A stretch of DNA of 64,000 nucleotides from Paracoccus haematequi (GTDB lineage: Bacteria; Pseudomonadota; Alphaproteobacteria; Rhodobacterales; Rhodobacteraceae), in contig CAMCVS010000009.1 of NCBI GenBank assembly GCA_945881965.1, positions 60,891 to 124,890 on the forward strand, given 5' to 3'. Position 1 is the first letter of the stretch; every line of letters begins with the position of its first letter. Positions 54,969-64,000 of the stretch are shown here, in pieces. Below the pieces are notes generated by a model, which worked only from the letters and a program-made list of their open reading frames with translations, was not told the origin of the DNA and did not search any database. The translations under genes and the position numbers were made by a program.

Positions 54969-55054
54969 GGGGGACTCCTATGCAGCGGAAATGGCGGCAG
55001 GCAAATGGGTTGCTCCGCGTTCTTGCGACCAACATAGACATCCGTTGGCCCGGT

Positions 55055-56395
55055 TCAATGCGAAACCAGAAACTGCCGCAGGTCCATCCCCAAACGCCCC
55101 TGCGGACAAAGCCGCGTGGTATCGCCGGGACCAAGATCCAGCGCATCGCAGGCGACGGGGCGGCCATTGTCCCAGATCGCGGGCAGCGTGATCGCCGTGG
55201 CATGGGGCGGCGCGGCGGCGGCGCGGGGCGCAGGCAGCAGGCGCCAGCCCTCATCACCCAGAGCGCGAATGGGCAGGCCACGGAAATCCTTGTGGAAAAC
55301 CCGCCAGCGGCGATCCCAGAGCCTGCCATCGCCGACCCTTGTTTCGGTCGTGGTAATGGCCTGCGCTTCGCGCAGGATCAACAGGCTGTCAGGGTCGGTG
55401 CGCAGGGCGCAACCATGCAGGGTGCCTGCGCCCCCGGCCAAGAGCCGGTCCAACACCGCCTCCAGCGCGTCCTCGCGCGGGCGATAGTCTGCCGAAGCGA
55501 CATATTGCAGCGCCGCTGCCAATAGCCGCATCTGGGTGTCGCGGGGCGCGGCGGCAAAGCCGCCGCGCGCCAGCCGGACCGTTCCGGTCCGGCGATCCTC
55601 GTGGCCGCTTGCGTCCCAGTGCTGCGCGGCAAGGCCGCGCAGCGCGTCGCGCGCGCGCGCCATGCGGCGCGCTGTGGCGGTCAGGGTGTCGGGCGTCAGC
55701 CCGACGCCCGCCATCACATCGCGCGCCGCGCGCACGCGCGCGCGGTCATAGGCCGGGTCGTCATTCGATGGGTCTTCGACCCATTCGCCGCGCAACACCC
55801 GCAGATAATGCCGCAGGTCGTCGCGCGCCATGTCCATACAGGGGCGGACCACGGTGAACCCCGGTGCTTCCTCGGGATGACGCGCCGGCGGGCGCGCGCC
55901 GGTGATGTCCAGCGGTCCGGCGTCCCCTCCCGCAATCTCGCGCTGCGCGGCCATCGCGGATAACCCGTCCACCCCCGACCCGCGCGCCAGCCGCATCACG
56001 AATGTCTCGGCCACATCATCGGCGTTATGCGCCATCAGCACATGGCGCAGCGTCCCGCACCAGCGCCCGATCAGGTCCAGCCGCGCGCGCCGTGCCGCGT
56101 CCATCTTGTTGCCCGCACCATCCCACTGCCAGCGTAGCGTGGCATGCGGCCAGCCCAGCATGGCAGAGGTGCGCGCCACCATCGCTGCCTCGGCGGCGCT
56201 GTCCGCGCGCAAGCCGTGATCCACCGTCACCACCCACAGCCGCACGCCCCAGCGATGGGTCCAGTTATGCGCCAGATACAGCATTGCCATGCTGTCACCG
56301 CCGCCGGACACCGCCAATCCGATATCGGTGGGAAAATCGGGGCCAAGCAACTGCCCCATCGCATCCGCGAACCGCTGGTCCAGCGTCGGTTGCAT
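55055..56395 (-). CDS. tilS: tRNA(Ile)-lysidine synthase
   Basis: 446 residues. The PP-loop is AVSGGGDSMAM near residue 30, and MAHNADDVAETFVMRLARGSG is the second N-domain signature. It modifies C34 of the CAU-anticodon tRNA(Ile) to lysidine so that it reads AUA. A long Ala/Arg-rich C-terminal half matches the alphaproteobacterial form. It lies between cpoB (4-base gap) and ftsH (86-base gap), a widely conserved order. Confidence 0.95.
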   Translation of the reverse strand: MQPTLDQRFADAMGQLLGPDFPTDIGLAVSGGGDSMAMLYLAHNWTHRWGVRLWVVTVDHGLRADSAAEAAMVARTSAMLGWPHATLRWQWDGAGNKMDAARRARLDLIGRWCGTLRHVLMAHNADDVAETFVMRLARGSGVDGLSAMAAQREIAGGDAGPLDITGARPPARHPEEAPGFTVVRPCMDMARDDLRHYLRVLRGEWVEDPSNDDPAYDRARVRAARDVMAGVGLTPDTLTATARRMARARDALRGLAAQHWDASGHEDRRTGTVRLARGGFAAAPRDTQMRLLAAALQYVASADYRPREDALEAVLDRLLAGGAGTLHGCALRTDPDSLLILREAQAITTTETRVGDGRLWDRRWRVFHKDFRGLPIRALGDEGWRLLPAPRAAAAPPHATAITLPAIWDNGRPVACDALDLGPGDTTRLCPQGRLGMDLRQFLVSH

Positions 56396-56399
56396 GGGG

Positions 56400-57230
56400 T
56401 CAGTTGCAGCCGATGCGCGCGCGCGCCTGTTCGGCCTGCGCCACGGCGGGCGCGGTCGGGAACCGCGCGCCGACCTCGGTCAGGGTCACGCAGGCCTCTT
56501 GGGTCTGGCCCAACTGGCCCAGCATGTTGCCCAGCCTGAACAACGCATCGGGGGCAATCGCCCCGGTGGTTTCGGCTGAAAACGCCGCAAGATAGGCCCG
56601 TGCGGCAGGCGCCCGTTCGCCCAGCCCCTCATGCGCCTCGCCCTGCTTCAGGAAGGCTTCTGCGCTCAGGGGACTGCCCGGATAGGCCGCGCCAAAGGCC
56701 GCAAACTGGTCCGCGGCGGCGCGAAAGTCACCTTTGGCGAGCGCCTCCGACGCCCGCCGGAAGTCGTCACGTTCGCCAATGGCCAATTCCGGCCCGGTAG
56801 TTTGCGGTTGCGCAACAGGCGCGGTCACCGCGGGTGCAGCCCCGCCACCCAAGGTCGAGGTCTGGCCCAGTTTCGACGTATCGCCGCCTTCGAGTTCCAC
56901 CAGACGGAATTCCAGATCGCCGATGCGGTTGGTGCCATCAGCAATCACGCGGTCGATGGTGTTCTGCATCTGCTCGGTGCGGCCTGTGAGCTGCACCAGC
57001 TGCGACTCGATGGCGTCAATGCGGTTCAGCACCGATCCCCCGGCGGCGAAACTGCCCGCAGCCCCGGTGGTGGACAGTTCGCGCTTGAGCTTTTGCACCT
57101 CGACGTTGAGGATCGTCAGTTCCTGCCGGATATCGGCCAAAGTTTGCGCGCGGTCATCCTGCGCCCAAAGCGGCGTTGCCAAGACAGGCGTGGCCAGCAG
57201 CGCGACGACTAGGATCAGACCGCGCCGCAT
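56400..57230 (-). CDS. cpoB: Tol-Pal system protein CpoB (YbgF)
   Basis: 276 residues. Signal peptide ending TPLWA, an N-terminal coiled coil (IRQELTILNVEVQKLKREL with later heptads to about residue 115) for trimerisation, a linker, and C-terminal TPR repeats (FRRASEALAKGDFRAAADQF, LSAEAFLKQGEAHEGLG). CpoB coordinates peptidoglycan synthesis with Tol-mediated envelope constriction in E. coli. It starts two bases after the pal stop. Confidence 0.94.
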   Translation of the reverse strand: MRRGLILVVALLATPVLATPLWAQDDRAQTLADIRQELTILNVEVQKLKRELSTTGAAGSFAAGGSVLNRIDAIESQLVQLTGRTEQMQNTIDRVIADGTNRIGDLEFRLVELEGGDTSKLGQTSTLGGGAAPAVTAPVAQPQTTGPELAIGERDDFRRASEALAKGDFRAAADQFAAFGAAYPGSPLSAEAFLKQGEAHEGLGERAPAARAYLAAFSAETTGAIAPDALFRLGNMLGQLGQTQEACVTLTEVGARFPTAPAVAQAEQARARIGCN

Positions 57231-57232
57231 CC

Positions 57233-57766
57233 TCAGCTACCCAGACCAGCGGCCAGCACCGTCACGGCGCGGCGGTTGCGGGAATAGCAGCTTTCCTCGG
57301 AACACACCTCGATCGGGCGTTCCTTGCCGTAGGAAATCGTTTTGAGACGCCCCCCCGACACCCCGCGCGAGATGATGTAATCCTGCACTGCGGTGGCACG
57401 GCGCGCGCCCAACGCGATGTTGTATTCCCGCGTGCCCTGTTCGTCGGCATGGCCTTCGATGATCGCGGTGTAGGCGGTATTCGACATCAGCCAGCCCGCC
57501 TGCCCGTCCAGCACGGCGCGCCCCTCGGGCGTCAGGGTGGATTGATCGACCGCGAACAGCACCCGGTCGCCCACGGTGGCCTGGAAATAGGCGGGCGAGG
57601 TCGGGTCGCTCGCGCTGCCCGGCACGATGCCGCCGTTCAGACCGTTTGCGCCCGCGCCAAGCGCGGATTTGTCGCCGCCAAAGCGGTCGGGATTGGTGCA
57701 TCCCGCAATCGCCAGCGCGGCGGTCAGGATCAGGCCCTTGATCAGGCCCTTGGCCAAGATATTCAT
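57233..57766 (-). CDS. pal: Peptidoglycan-associated lipoprotein
   Basis: 177 residues. Lipobox LAIAGC (Cys23) is followed by a linker and an OmpA-type domain: VLFAVDQSTLTPEGRAVL, IEGHADEQGTREYNIALGARR, NRRAVTV. It links the outer membrane to peptidoglycan and to TolB. ATG at 57766 is used because the open frame upstream, to 57868, has no export signal. Confidence 0.96.
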   Translation of the reverse strand: MNILAKGLIKGLILTAALAIAGCTNPDRFGGDKSALGAGANGLNGGIVPGSASDPTSPAYFQATVGDRVLFAVDQSTLTPEGRAVLDGQAGWLMSNTAYTAIIEGHADEQGTREYNIALGARRATAVQDYIISRGVSGGRLKTISYGKERPIEVCSEESCYSRNRRAVTVLAAGLGS

Positions 57767-57883
57767 GTCGGTTACCCCGTTCGTGTTCTGCTCTGCCCCT
57801 TGTTTACCACAGCGCGCGCGGCAGGGGAATCGCGCGGCTGCTAAATTTGCCGCGATTGCAGCGGTCATCGGGCCATGCGGTCC

Positions 57884-59215
57884 TTACGGCTGCAACGGTG
57901 ACCAGGCCGGGTCCGACGCCGCGCCCGCAGTGGCCACGCGTTTCAGGTTCCGCCCCGAGATATCAACGGAATACAGGCTGGATTCGCCCCCCGCCCCTTG
58001 GGTTTCGCGGGTGAACATGATGACACGGCCATTGGGCGCCCAGGTCGGGCTTTCATCCAGAAACGACGCGGTCAGCAGGCGTTCCTCGGAGCCATCGAGC
58101 CGCATCACGCCGATGTGAAACCGGCCATTGTTCTGTTTGGTGAACGCGACCAGATCACCGCGCGGCGACCAGACCGGGGTGCCATAGCGCCCCTGCCCAA
58201 AGGAAATCCGCTGCGGCTCGCCCCCCGATGCGGGCATGACATACAACTGCTGGGTGCCGGACCGGTCGGATTCGAACACGATCCGGCTGCCATCCGGGCT
58301 GAAGGACGGCGCGGTTTCGATGGACGGCGCATTGGTCAACCGCCGCGCGCCAGACCCGGTGACATCCATCGCCCAAAGGTCGGTGTTGCCGCCCTGGGTC
58401 AGCGAGAACACCACCGTGCGGCCATCCGGGCCAAAGCGCGGCGAGAACGCCATTTCACCGGGCGGGATCGGCAATTCGCGGCGGCCTACGCTCGCCACAT
58501 CCAGCACATAGATACGCGGGAACCCGCTTTCATAGCTGGTGAACAGGATACGGTCGCCGGTGGGCGAGAACCGGGGCGCGAGCACGATCGACGCGGAATC
58601 CGTCAAATACTGCACATTCGCGCCGTCATAATCCATGATCGCCAGCCGCTTCTTGCGGTCGGCCTTGCCGCCCTGTTCGGCCACATGCACCACACGGCTG
58701 TCGAAATAGCCGCCCTCGCCGGTGATCCGCGCATAGACCACATCGGCCACCTTGTGCGCCATCCGCCGCCAGCCCGCCTCGGTGCCCTGAAACTGCAACC
58801 CGCTGCCCATTTCATTGCCGGCAAACACGTCATAGAGGCGGAATTTCACAGTGATCTGCCCGCCCGATGCCGACACAGCGCCCGTCACCAGCGCCTGCGC
58901 GTTGATCGCTTTCCAGTCGGCGAATTGCACCGGCGCGCCGAAACTTTCGATCCGGCTGATGAACGCCTCGCGCGGGATTTCGCGGAACAGGCCGGTGCCG
59001 GTCAGATCTGCCGCCACCACGCGCGACAATTCCGCCGCCAGCTTGGCCGCTGCCGGGCTTTCGGCCACAAAATCGGGCACTGCCACGGGCAGCGGTTCGA
59101 TCACGCCTTCGGTGATCTCGATCCGCAGCGGACCGGCGGCCTGCGCCCATGTCATCGCAGGCAGCGCAGCAACCATACCTGTGGCAAGCCCCAGTGACAG
59201 CAGAAACACACGCAT
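57884..59215 (-). CDS. tolB: Tol-Pal system beta-propeller protein TolB
   Basis: 443 residues. Signal peptide ending PAMTWA, an N-terminal domain to about 165, then a six-bladed propeller with WD-like repeats such as [45 protein letters not shown] and [14 protein letters not shown]. It is a periplasmic partner of Pal and TolA. It starts one base after the tolA stop, with GGATCAAG upstream, and pal follows 117 bases later. Confidence 0.96.
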   Translation of the reverse strand: MRVFLLSLGLATGMVAALPAMTWAQAAGPLRIEITEGVIEPLPVAVPDFVAESPAAAKLAAELSRVVAADLTGTGLFREIPREAFISRIESFGAPVQFADWKAINAQALVTGAVSASGGQITVKFRLYDVFAGNEMGSGLQFQGTEAGWRRMAHKVADVVYARITGEGGYFDSRVVHVAEQGGKADRKKRLAIMDYDGANVQYLTDSASIVLAPRFSPTGDRILFTSYESGFPRIYVLDVASVGRRELPIPPGEMAFSPRFGPDGRTVVFSLTQGGNTDLWAMDVTGSGARRLTNAPSIETAPSFSPDGSRIVFESDRSGTQQLYVMPASGGEPQRISFGQGRYGTPVWSPRGDLVAFTKQNNGRFHIGVMRLDGSEERLLTASFLDESPTWAPNGRVIMFTRETQGAGGESSLYSVDISGRNLKRVATAGAASDPAWSPLQP

Positions 59216-59216
59216 C

Positions 59217-60371
59217 TTACTTGATCCTCATCTTTTCCGGGTTGAACACCATTTCGATGTTCCGCCATTGGTCATATTTGTCTTGCGGCAAGTCGAACCC
59301 CGATGCCCCGCAGCGGCTGATGGCGCGGCGCGCGGCCTCAAAGGCCTGACGCGCGGCGGCATCCGATCCGCCGTCGAATCCCAGCATCTTGATCGACCCG
59401 CCCAGAGGCTTGCCTGCTTCGTCAAGCTGAACGCCGACGGTAACAGTCACGCGAAGCGCCTCGGTGGACAGGGCGCCCACGTTCCAGCAGGCCTGCACCG
59501 CGACGCGCAGCGCGTCCTTTTCACCCGCCGTCAGCGGCGGACCCGATGCAGCGCGTCCGGTGCCTTGGGCCTCGGCGGGGGCTTCGGCCCCGGCAGCCCC
59601 GGCGGCCAAGGCTTCGGCCAGCGCATCCTGCACCGCGTCACGCGCGGCGGGGGCGGCCTCTGCGGTTTCGGCGGGCGTCTCGGCGGGTTTGTCGGCAGGC
59701 TTTTCCGCTGCGCGCACCGCCGCAGGCCGCGTCTTGGGCCGGACGGACGTCACCGGCGCTGCAGAGGGCGGGTCTTTCGCCTCGGTGGCGATTTCGGTGG
59801 TGGCCGCTTCGGGCTGCGCGGCCTCTTTCGGCTCTTCGGGCGGCTTTTGCGGCGTCTCGGGCACGGGTTCGGGGGCCACGGCATCTTGCGGCGTGTCGGC
59901 CTTGCGGACCTCGGGGTCGGGCTCTGCCACAGGGGTCGGGGCCACGCGGTCCACCGGGCGCGGCACCGGGCGCGAGGACCGTTCGGGGGCCAGCACGGCG
60001 ACATCCTGCACCGGAGGCGCGATCACTGGGGCCTCGTCTGTCACCTCGGCGTCGGGTTGCGGCGCAGCTTCTGCCACGGGGGCGGCGGGCGGTTCCGGGC
60101 GTGGTTCGGGACGTGGCTCAGGACGCGGCGGCGCGGGCGGCGTCGCGGCGGTTTCGAGGGGTGGCGCGGGCGGGGCGACCGTCTCGGCCACCTCGGGCGC
60201 GCCTGCGCCCGCCACCATCGCGGCAAATTCCTCGCCCGAAATCACGGCCACTTCGGTCACGTCAAAGGGTTCGGGCGCAGGCGCAAACGCGCCTCCCAAC
60301 AGCACCCAGCCCATCAGGCCCAGATGCCCTGCGCCGGACACGATGTGCCCGATATGCGGCCGCCCCGCCAC
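59217..60371 (-). CDS. tolA: TolA-like envelope protein
   Basis: 384 residues. The N-terminal helix is [20 protein letters not shown], followed by a very long Pro/Ala/Glu/Val-rich linker (roughly 30-270) and a C-terminal TonB/TolA-like domain ([19 protein letters not shown]). GTG at 60371 is preferred: it puts the SGAGH helix near the N-terminus, as in other rhodobacterial TolA, and follows the tolR stop by four bases. An ATG at 60425 would overlap tolR by 50 bases. It spans from inner membrane to outer membrane, coupling TolQR to Pal. Confidence 0.88.
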   Translation of the reverse strand: MAGRPHIGHIVSGAGHLGLMGWVLLGGAFAPAPEPFDVTEVAVISGEEFAAMVAGAGAPEVAETVAPPAPPLETAATPPAPPRPEPRPEPRPEPPAAPVAEAAPQPDAEVTDEAPVIAPPVQDVAVLAPERSSRPVPRPVDRVAPTPVAEPDPEVRKADTPQDAVAPEPVPETPQKPPEEPKEAAQPEAATTEIATEAKDPPSAAPVTSVRPKTRPAAVRAAEKPADKPAETPAETAEAAPAARDAVQDALAEALAAGAAGAEAPAEAQGTGRAASGPPLTAGEKDALRVAVQACWNVGALSTEALRVTVTVGVQLDEAGKPLGGSIKMLGFDGGSDAAARQAFEAARRAISRCGASGFDLPQDKYDQWRNIEMVFNPEKMRIK

Positions 60372-60375
60372 CGCC

Positions 60376-60864
<489 letters not shown>

Positions 60865-60865
60865 G

Positions 60866-61561
60866 TCAGGAATCCAACTGGCGCGACAGGATGGTGGCGA
60901 ACTCGTCGGCGAAACTTTCCCAGCCCGCCACGATGCGGTCGGAATCCGCGTTCAGCTTGTTATAGAAAATCACCGCCGGGATTGCCGCGACCAGCCCGAT
61001 TGCCGTGGCAAACAGCGCCTCGGCGATACCGGGGGCCACCACGGCGAGGTTGGTGTTCTGCTGTTCCGCGATGCCGATGAAGGCGTGCATAATGCCCCAG
61101 ACCGTGCCGAACAGCCCCACGAACGGAGCCGTCGATCCGACGGTTGCCAGCACCTGCAACCCGCCTTGCAGGCTTTCCGCCTCGCGCGCGATGGCGACGT
61201 TCATGCTGCGGTCGATGCGCGCCTGCGCGCCCGCGATCAGCGCGCCATCGGTGCGGTGGCTGCGCCGCCATTCGATCATGCCGGCCGCAAAGATGCGCTG
61301 CGACGGGCCCACAGGGTCCGCCCCGATCTGATCGAACAATTCGTCCAGCGGCTCGCCAGACCAGAAGGCGCGGTCAAACGCGTCGGATTCGCCGCGCGCG
61401 CGCCGATAGGCGAGGATTTTCTGCACGATGATCGACCAGGACCAGAATGACGCGCCCAACAGCCCGATCATCACCAGCTTGACCGTGAAGGTCGCCTGCA
61501 CAAAAAGGCCCCACATGGAGAAATCAATCTCCTGCGCGGCCGCGAGGGTCGTTGTATCCAT
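60866..61561 (-). CDS. tolQ: Tol-Pal system protein TolQ
   Basis: 231 residues, ExbB/TolQ family with three membrane helices (VKLVMIGLLGASFWSWSIIV; LATVGSTAPFVGLFGTVWGIM; EALFATAIGLVAAIPAVIFY). The signature GSTAPFVGLFGTVWGIMHAF is intact. It is the stator-like channel of the Tol motor. A GGCTAT-AGA-ATAGCC inverted repeat 37 bases upstream may include its -10 region. Confidence 0.96.
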   Translation of the reverse strand: MDTTTLAAAQEIDFSMWGLFVQATFTVKLVMIGLLGASFWSWSIIVQKILAYRRARGESDAFDRAFWSGEPLDELFDQIGADPVGPSQRIFAAGMIEWRRSHRTDGALIAGAQARIDRSMNVAIAREAESLQGGLQVLATVGSTAPFVGLFGTVWGIMHAFIGIAEQQNTNLAVVAPGIAEALFATAIGLVAAIPAVIFYNKLNADSDRIVAGWESFADEFATILSRQLDS

Positions 61562-61597
61562 TATATCTGCTCTCGATGTGGCTTCTTGGTGGCCCTA

Positions 61598-61612
61598 GGC
61601 TATAGAATAGCC
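61598..61612. promoter_or_regulatory. Short palindrome in the tolQ promoter region
   Basis: GGCTAT, loop AGA, ATAGCC, in the 143-base gap between ybgC and tolQ. The minus-strand CTATTCTATAG resembles a -10 element for tolQ. It may be a promoter with dyad symmetry or a small operator. Confidence 0.35.
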
Positions 61613-61704
61613 GAACTCCATCCCGGGCGCTACCACATCCGCGTGACCCGAGGCGGGTTTGCGGCAAATCTTCGCGCATGCAGCAATTTTCCCGCGCTGT
61701 GGCG

Positions 61705-62100
61705 TCAGACCGGGATGCCCTTGGGCAATCGCACGGGCCGCCCCGCCAGCGTCATGCAGACCACCGTCACCACGGCGGCAAACAGCACCTGATCGCCGCG
61801 GAGCACCCGCTGCCCCATGACCATGCGCGCAGGCCCCACAGCGCTGACCCATGTCTCGACCGTCAATTCATCGTCCAGCCGTGCGGGGGCCAGATAATCC
61901 GCCTCGACCCGGCGCACGGCAAAGACCACGCCATCCTCGTCCTTCATCCGGTTCTGGTCCAGCCCGACGGCGCGGACCCATTCGCTGCGCCCGCGTTCGA
62001 TGTAACGCAGGTAATTGGCGTAATAGACGATGCCCGCCATATCGGTGTCTTCGTAATAGACCCTGACGGGGTGGTGAAAGACGCGCGGTGTGTCGGTCAT
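61705..62100 (-). CDS. ybgC: YbgC/4-hydroxybenzoyl-CoA thioesterase family protein
   Basis: 131 residues, hotdog-fold acyl-CoA thioesterase. The signature RVYYEDTDMAGIVYYANYL with the catalytic Asp is at residues 13-31. YbgC proteins hydrolyse short-chain acyl-CoA esters and are usually encoded beside tolQ, as here. ATG at 62100 follows AAAGGAGCC; an upstream in-frame ATG at 62199 lacks the family sequence. Role in envelope maintenance is inferred from the gene order. Confidence 0.95.
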   Translation of the reverse strand: MTDTPRVFHHPVRVYYEDTDMAGIVYYANYLRYIERGRSEWVRAVGLDQNRMKDEDGVVFAVRRVEADYLAPARLDDELTVETWVSAVGPARMVMGQRVLRGDQVLFAAVVTVVCMTLAGRPVRLPKGIPV

Positions 62101-62119
62101 GGCTGGCTCCTTTGGCGCA

Positions 62120-62743
62120 TCATGCCACCCGCCCCACCCGCGCCGCAAGCCGCAGGGCATGGGCCCAGTCCTGCGCCATCGCGGGCAGCACCGGGTCATA
62201 GGCGGCGCGGATCACGGCACCGATGTCAGGGCGCAAGATCGCCCTGCCGCCCGCCTCTGCCATCGGCGAGCGGTCGGTGAACGCGCGGTCCGACCACAGC
62301 AGGATCACCTGCACCGCCTGGTTCAGCGCCAACACCTCGGCGGGCACAACCGCCATCTGGTTATCCATCCGCACAAAGGCGACACAGGCCCGGATCGCGC
62401 CTGCGGCATCAAAGCGGAACACCCGGTATTGGTTCGCCTCGGCCGCCTTCAGCCGCACCAGCAGTGGCACAAGGTCCGGCACCAGCCGGTCCAGATCCGG
62501 CACCGCGGCCAGTTCATCCCAGTCGCGGATGAAAAACAGCATCAGGTTTGCGCCCAGTTCCGGGTCCATGTCGCCCATCTGGTGGCCCGCCAGCGCACAG
62601 ACCGCCTCGAACGCGCCCTTGATCACGCCCAGCGTGGCATCCTCCACCCCGAACACCACCGGCACGATGGGCCGCCCCCAGCGCGCGCACAGAAACTGTC
62701 CGTCGGCGCGGGTGAACAGGGCCGTGATCTCGTCTGCGGTCAT
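62120..62743 (-). CDS. Conserved hypothetical protein between ruvB and ybgC
   Basis: 207 residues, no signal peptide, no clear membrane helix. Starts MTADEITALFTRADGQFLCARWGRPI and has a repeated pattern of hydrophobic strands (IVPVVFGVED, NLMLFFIRDW, ACVAFVRMD, VQVILLWSD). I do not recognise a named domain. It lies in the same strand as ruvB and the tol genes, 19 bases ahead of ybgC. It may be a Rhodobacterales-specific protein; the full-length frame and good codon pattern make it a real gene. Confidence 0.8.
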   Translation of the reverse strand: MTADEITALFTRADGQFLCARWGRPIVPVVFGVEDATLGVIKGAFEAVCALAGHQMGDMDPELGANLMLFFIRDWDELAAVPDLDRLVPDLVPLLVRLKAAEANQYRVFRFDAAGAIRACVAFVRMDNQMAVVPAEVLALNQAVQVILLWSDRAFTDRSPMAEAGGRAILRPDIGAVIRAAYDPVLPAMAQDWAHALRLAARVGRVA

Positions 62744-62806
62744 GTCACGACCCTATGCCATTTCATTTTGCCCCAAATACTCATTCTGCCTGTGTCACCC
62801 GCGCTG

Positions 62807-63838
62807 TCAGTCGAACAGATCGCCAACCCGCTTGGGTGCAGGGCGCCCCAGATGGGTCCAGGCCGCCTGCGCCAGCATCCGCCCGCGCGGGGTGCGCTGG
62901 ATCAGGCCCTGTTGCAACAGGAACGGCTCGATCACCTCTTCGATGGCATCACGGGACTCGGACAGCGCCGCGGAAAGGGTTTCCACCCCCACCGGCCCGC
63001 CCTGATAGGCGTCCGCGATCAACGTCAGATAGCGCCGGTCGGCCCCGTCCAGCCCCAGATGATCCACCCCCAGCCGCGTCAGCGCGTGATCGGCCAGCGC
63101 GCGGGTCACGCGCCCGTCGCCCTCGACCAGCGCGAAATCCACCACGCGCCGCAACAGCCGCCCCGCGATGCGCGGCGTGCCGCGCGCGCGCCGCGCGATC
63201 TCGCGCGCGCCGCCCTCGTCGGCAGGGGCGCCCAGAAGCTGCGCGTTGCGGATGACGATCTCGAACAATTCCGCCTCGGAATAGAATACCAGCCGCGTGG
63301 GGATGCCGAAACGGTCGCGCAGCGGCGTGGTCAACAGCCCCATCCGCGTCGTCGCGCCCACCAGCGTGAAGGGTTGCAGATCAATCCGCACCGTGCGCGC
63401 GGCGGGCCCTTCGCCGATGACCAGATCGAGGGCGTAATCCTCCATCGCGGGATACAACACCTCTTCGACCGCCGGGTTCAGGCGGTGAATTTCGTCGATA
63501 AACAGCACGTCGCGCGGTTCCAGATTGGTCAGGATCGCCGCCAGATCGCCCGCGCGGGCCAGCACCGGGCCGGATGTCATGCGAAACCCCACCCCCAGTT
63601 CGCGCGCCATGATCTGCGCCAGCGTGGTCTTGCCCAGACCGGGGGGGCCGTGGAACAACGTGTGATCCATCGCCTCACCGCGCTGGCGGGCGGATTGGAT
63701 GAACACCCGCAAGTTCGCCCGCGCCTCGGCCTGTCCGATGAAATCCGCCAGCATCTGCGGCCGCAACGCGCGGTCGAAATCCTCGGGCAAGGGTTCGGCG
63801 CGTAAGGTCGGATCGGGGCTGGGATCGGGGGTGGCCAT
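62807..63838 (-). CDS. ruvB: Holliday junction branch migration ATPase RuvB
   Basis: 343 residues. Walker A is GPPGLGKTT, Walker [12 protein letters not shown], sensor [10 protein letters not shown], and the Arg finger region RDRFGI. The C-terminal winged helix is typical. It drives branch migration with RuvA. The segment [15 protein letters not shown] (positions 63521-63565) is encoded by a 46-base stretch repeated exactly in ruvA. It follows ruvA by three bases. Confidence 0.97.
   Translation of the reverse strand: MATPDPSPDPTLRAEPLPEDFDRALRPQMLADFIGQAEARANLRVFIQSARQRGEAMDHTLFHGPPGLGKTTLAQIMARELGVGFRMTSGPVLARAGDLAAILTNLEPRDVLFIDEIHRLNPAVEEVLYPAMEDYALDLVIGEGPAARTVRIDLQPFTLVGATTRMGLLTTPLRDRFGIPTRLVFYSEAELFEIVIRNAQLLGAPADEGGAREIARRARGTPRIAGRLLRRVVDFALVEGDGRVTRALADHALTRLGVDHLGLDGADRRYLTLIADAYQGGPVGVETLSAALSESRDAIEEVIEPFLLQQGLIQRTPRGRMLAQAAWTHLGRPAPKRVGDLFD
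63520..63565 (-). repeat. 46-base exact repeat, ruvB copy
   Basis: Identical base for base to 63955-64000, offset 435. On the minus strand both copies are read in the same frame and give [15 protein letters not shown]. In ruvB this segment precedes the Walker B motif and matches the ordinary family sequence. Confidence 0.85.
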
Positions 63839-63841
63839 GCG

Positions 63842-64000
63842 TTACGCCTTAGGGGCAAGCAGTTTCAGCGCCGTGCGGATCAGTGCGGCCGTGTCGGCGT
63901 CGGGGTCCGAAGCGGCGTCGGCAATCGCCGACGCCGCCTCAGATGGCGCATAGCCCAGATTGGTCAGGATCGCCGCCAGATCGCCCGCGCGGGCCAGCAC
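63842..64000 (-). CDS. ruvA: Holliday junction DNA helicase subunit RuvA (3' end only)
   Basis: Last 52 codons, ending [13 protein letters not shown] and TAA at 63842. [19 protein letters not shown] is the RuvA domain III helix-hairpin that contacts RuvB. The gene continues beyond the window. It lies three bases upstream of ruvB, the standard ruvAB order. Residues [15 protein letters not shown] at the window edge are encoded by the exact repeat also found in ruvB, which is unusual for RuvA. Confidence 0.85.
   Translation of the reverse strand: MLARAGDLAAILTNLGYAPSEAASAIADAASDPDADTAALIRTALKLLAPKA
63955..64000 (-). repeat. 46-base exact repeat, ruvA copy
   Basis: Second copy of the stretch at 63520-63565; it runs to the window edge and may be longer. 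It is in frame within ruvA. Confidence 0.85.

Noticed and set aside
53175..55037. 620-codon open frame antisense to ftsH
   Set aside because: Overlaps a certain gene entirely and shows no recognisable domain.
62090..63805. 571-codon plus-strand frame over ybgC and ruvB
   Set aside because: Antisense shadow of firm genes, with His/Arg/Gln-rich composition.

Overview
This window looks like a chromosomal segment of an alphaproteobacterium, most likely family Rhodobacteraceae. The evidence is the very high G+C content, a gcrA cell-cycle gene, a ctaC-ctaB-(small ORF)-ctaG-ctaE-surf1-thrC-M16 peptidase cluster, a tolQRAB-pal-cpoB-tilS-ftsH cluster behind ruvAB, and a complete-looking alphaproteobacterial Tad pilus locus. 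I saw no rRNA or tRNA gene, CRISPR array, transposase, integrase or prophage. The content is mostly core genome with one accessory surface-structure locus.

Region by region. 1-13.7 kb: end of an isochorismatase-like gene, argF and argD on the minus strand, gcrA on the plus strand, a fumarylacetoacetase-family/SDR pair, an azlCD-type amino-acid exporter, a Cys/Met-type PLP enzyme, apt with a DUF2927-like secreted protein and mtnP, a GlcD-type FAD oxidoreductase, a terC/alx-type membrane protein behind a hairpin-rich leader, and a secreted MBL-fold protein. 13.7-21.2 kb: one long minus-strand run for aa3 cytochrome c oxidase subunits II and III with their assembly factors (CtaB, CtaG, SURF1 and a 65-residue membrane protein), then thrC, an M16 peptidase and a GNAT acetyltransferase. 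A perfect FNR-type box lies between ctaC and tldD. 21.4-28.8 kb: tldD, dprA, a small secreted protein, topA with a Lys/Ala-rich tail, and scoAB. A lytic transglycosylase gene closes this block.

30.0-42.8 kb is the Tad (tight adherence) type IVc pilus locus. It starts with an AT-rich regulatory stretch and a tandem duplication carrying two pilin genes of identical protein sequence. A third, divergent 57-residue pilin-like gene follows, then cpaB, the secretin cpaC, an OmpA-like lipoprotein where cpaD is often found, cpaE/tadZ, cpaF/tadA, tadB, tadC, two TPR lipoproteins, the prepilin peptidase cpaA, and an AAA+ ATPase with a winged-helix-like N-terminus. In this scheme CpaA trims the pilins, CpaF with TadB and TadC drives assembly, CpaC with CpaB and lipoproteins forms the outer-membrane exit, and CpaE positions the machine. 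No TadE/TadF/TadG pseudopilin gene is visible here.

42.8-48.4 kb: a rhamnosyltransferase-like protein, a DUF4405-like membrane protein, the helicase and phosphoesterase of the ligase-associated repair set (without the ligase and exonuclease), and a LytTR membrane regulator. 48.6-64.0 kb, all minus strand: folD and fhs (one-carbon metabolism), corA, a Tam-like methyltransferase, ftsH (TTG start), tilS, cpoB, pal, tolB, tolA, tolR, tolQ, ybgC, a conserved hypothetical, ruvB and the 3' end of ruvA.

The most unusual signals are the duplicated pilin unit, with six silent changes, no amino-acid change and a hairpin retained after only one copy; the extra pilin with Glu where the duplicated pilins have Asp at mature +5; a 46-base exact repeat shared in frame by ruvB and ruvA; the three-hairpin leader before terC; an RBS-covering hairpin before a secreted protein of unknown function; and two families of short dispersed G-rich palindromes.
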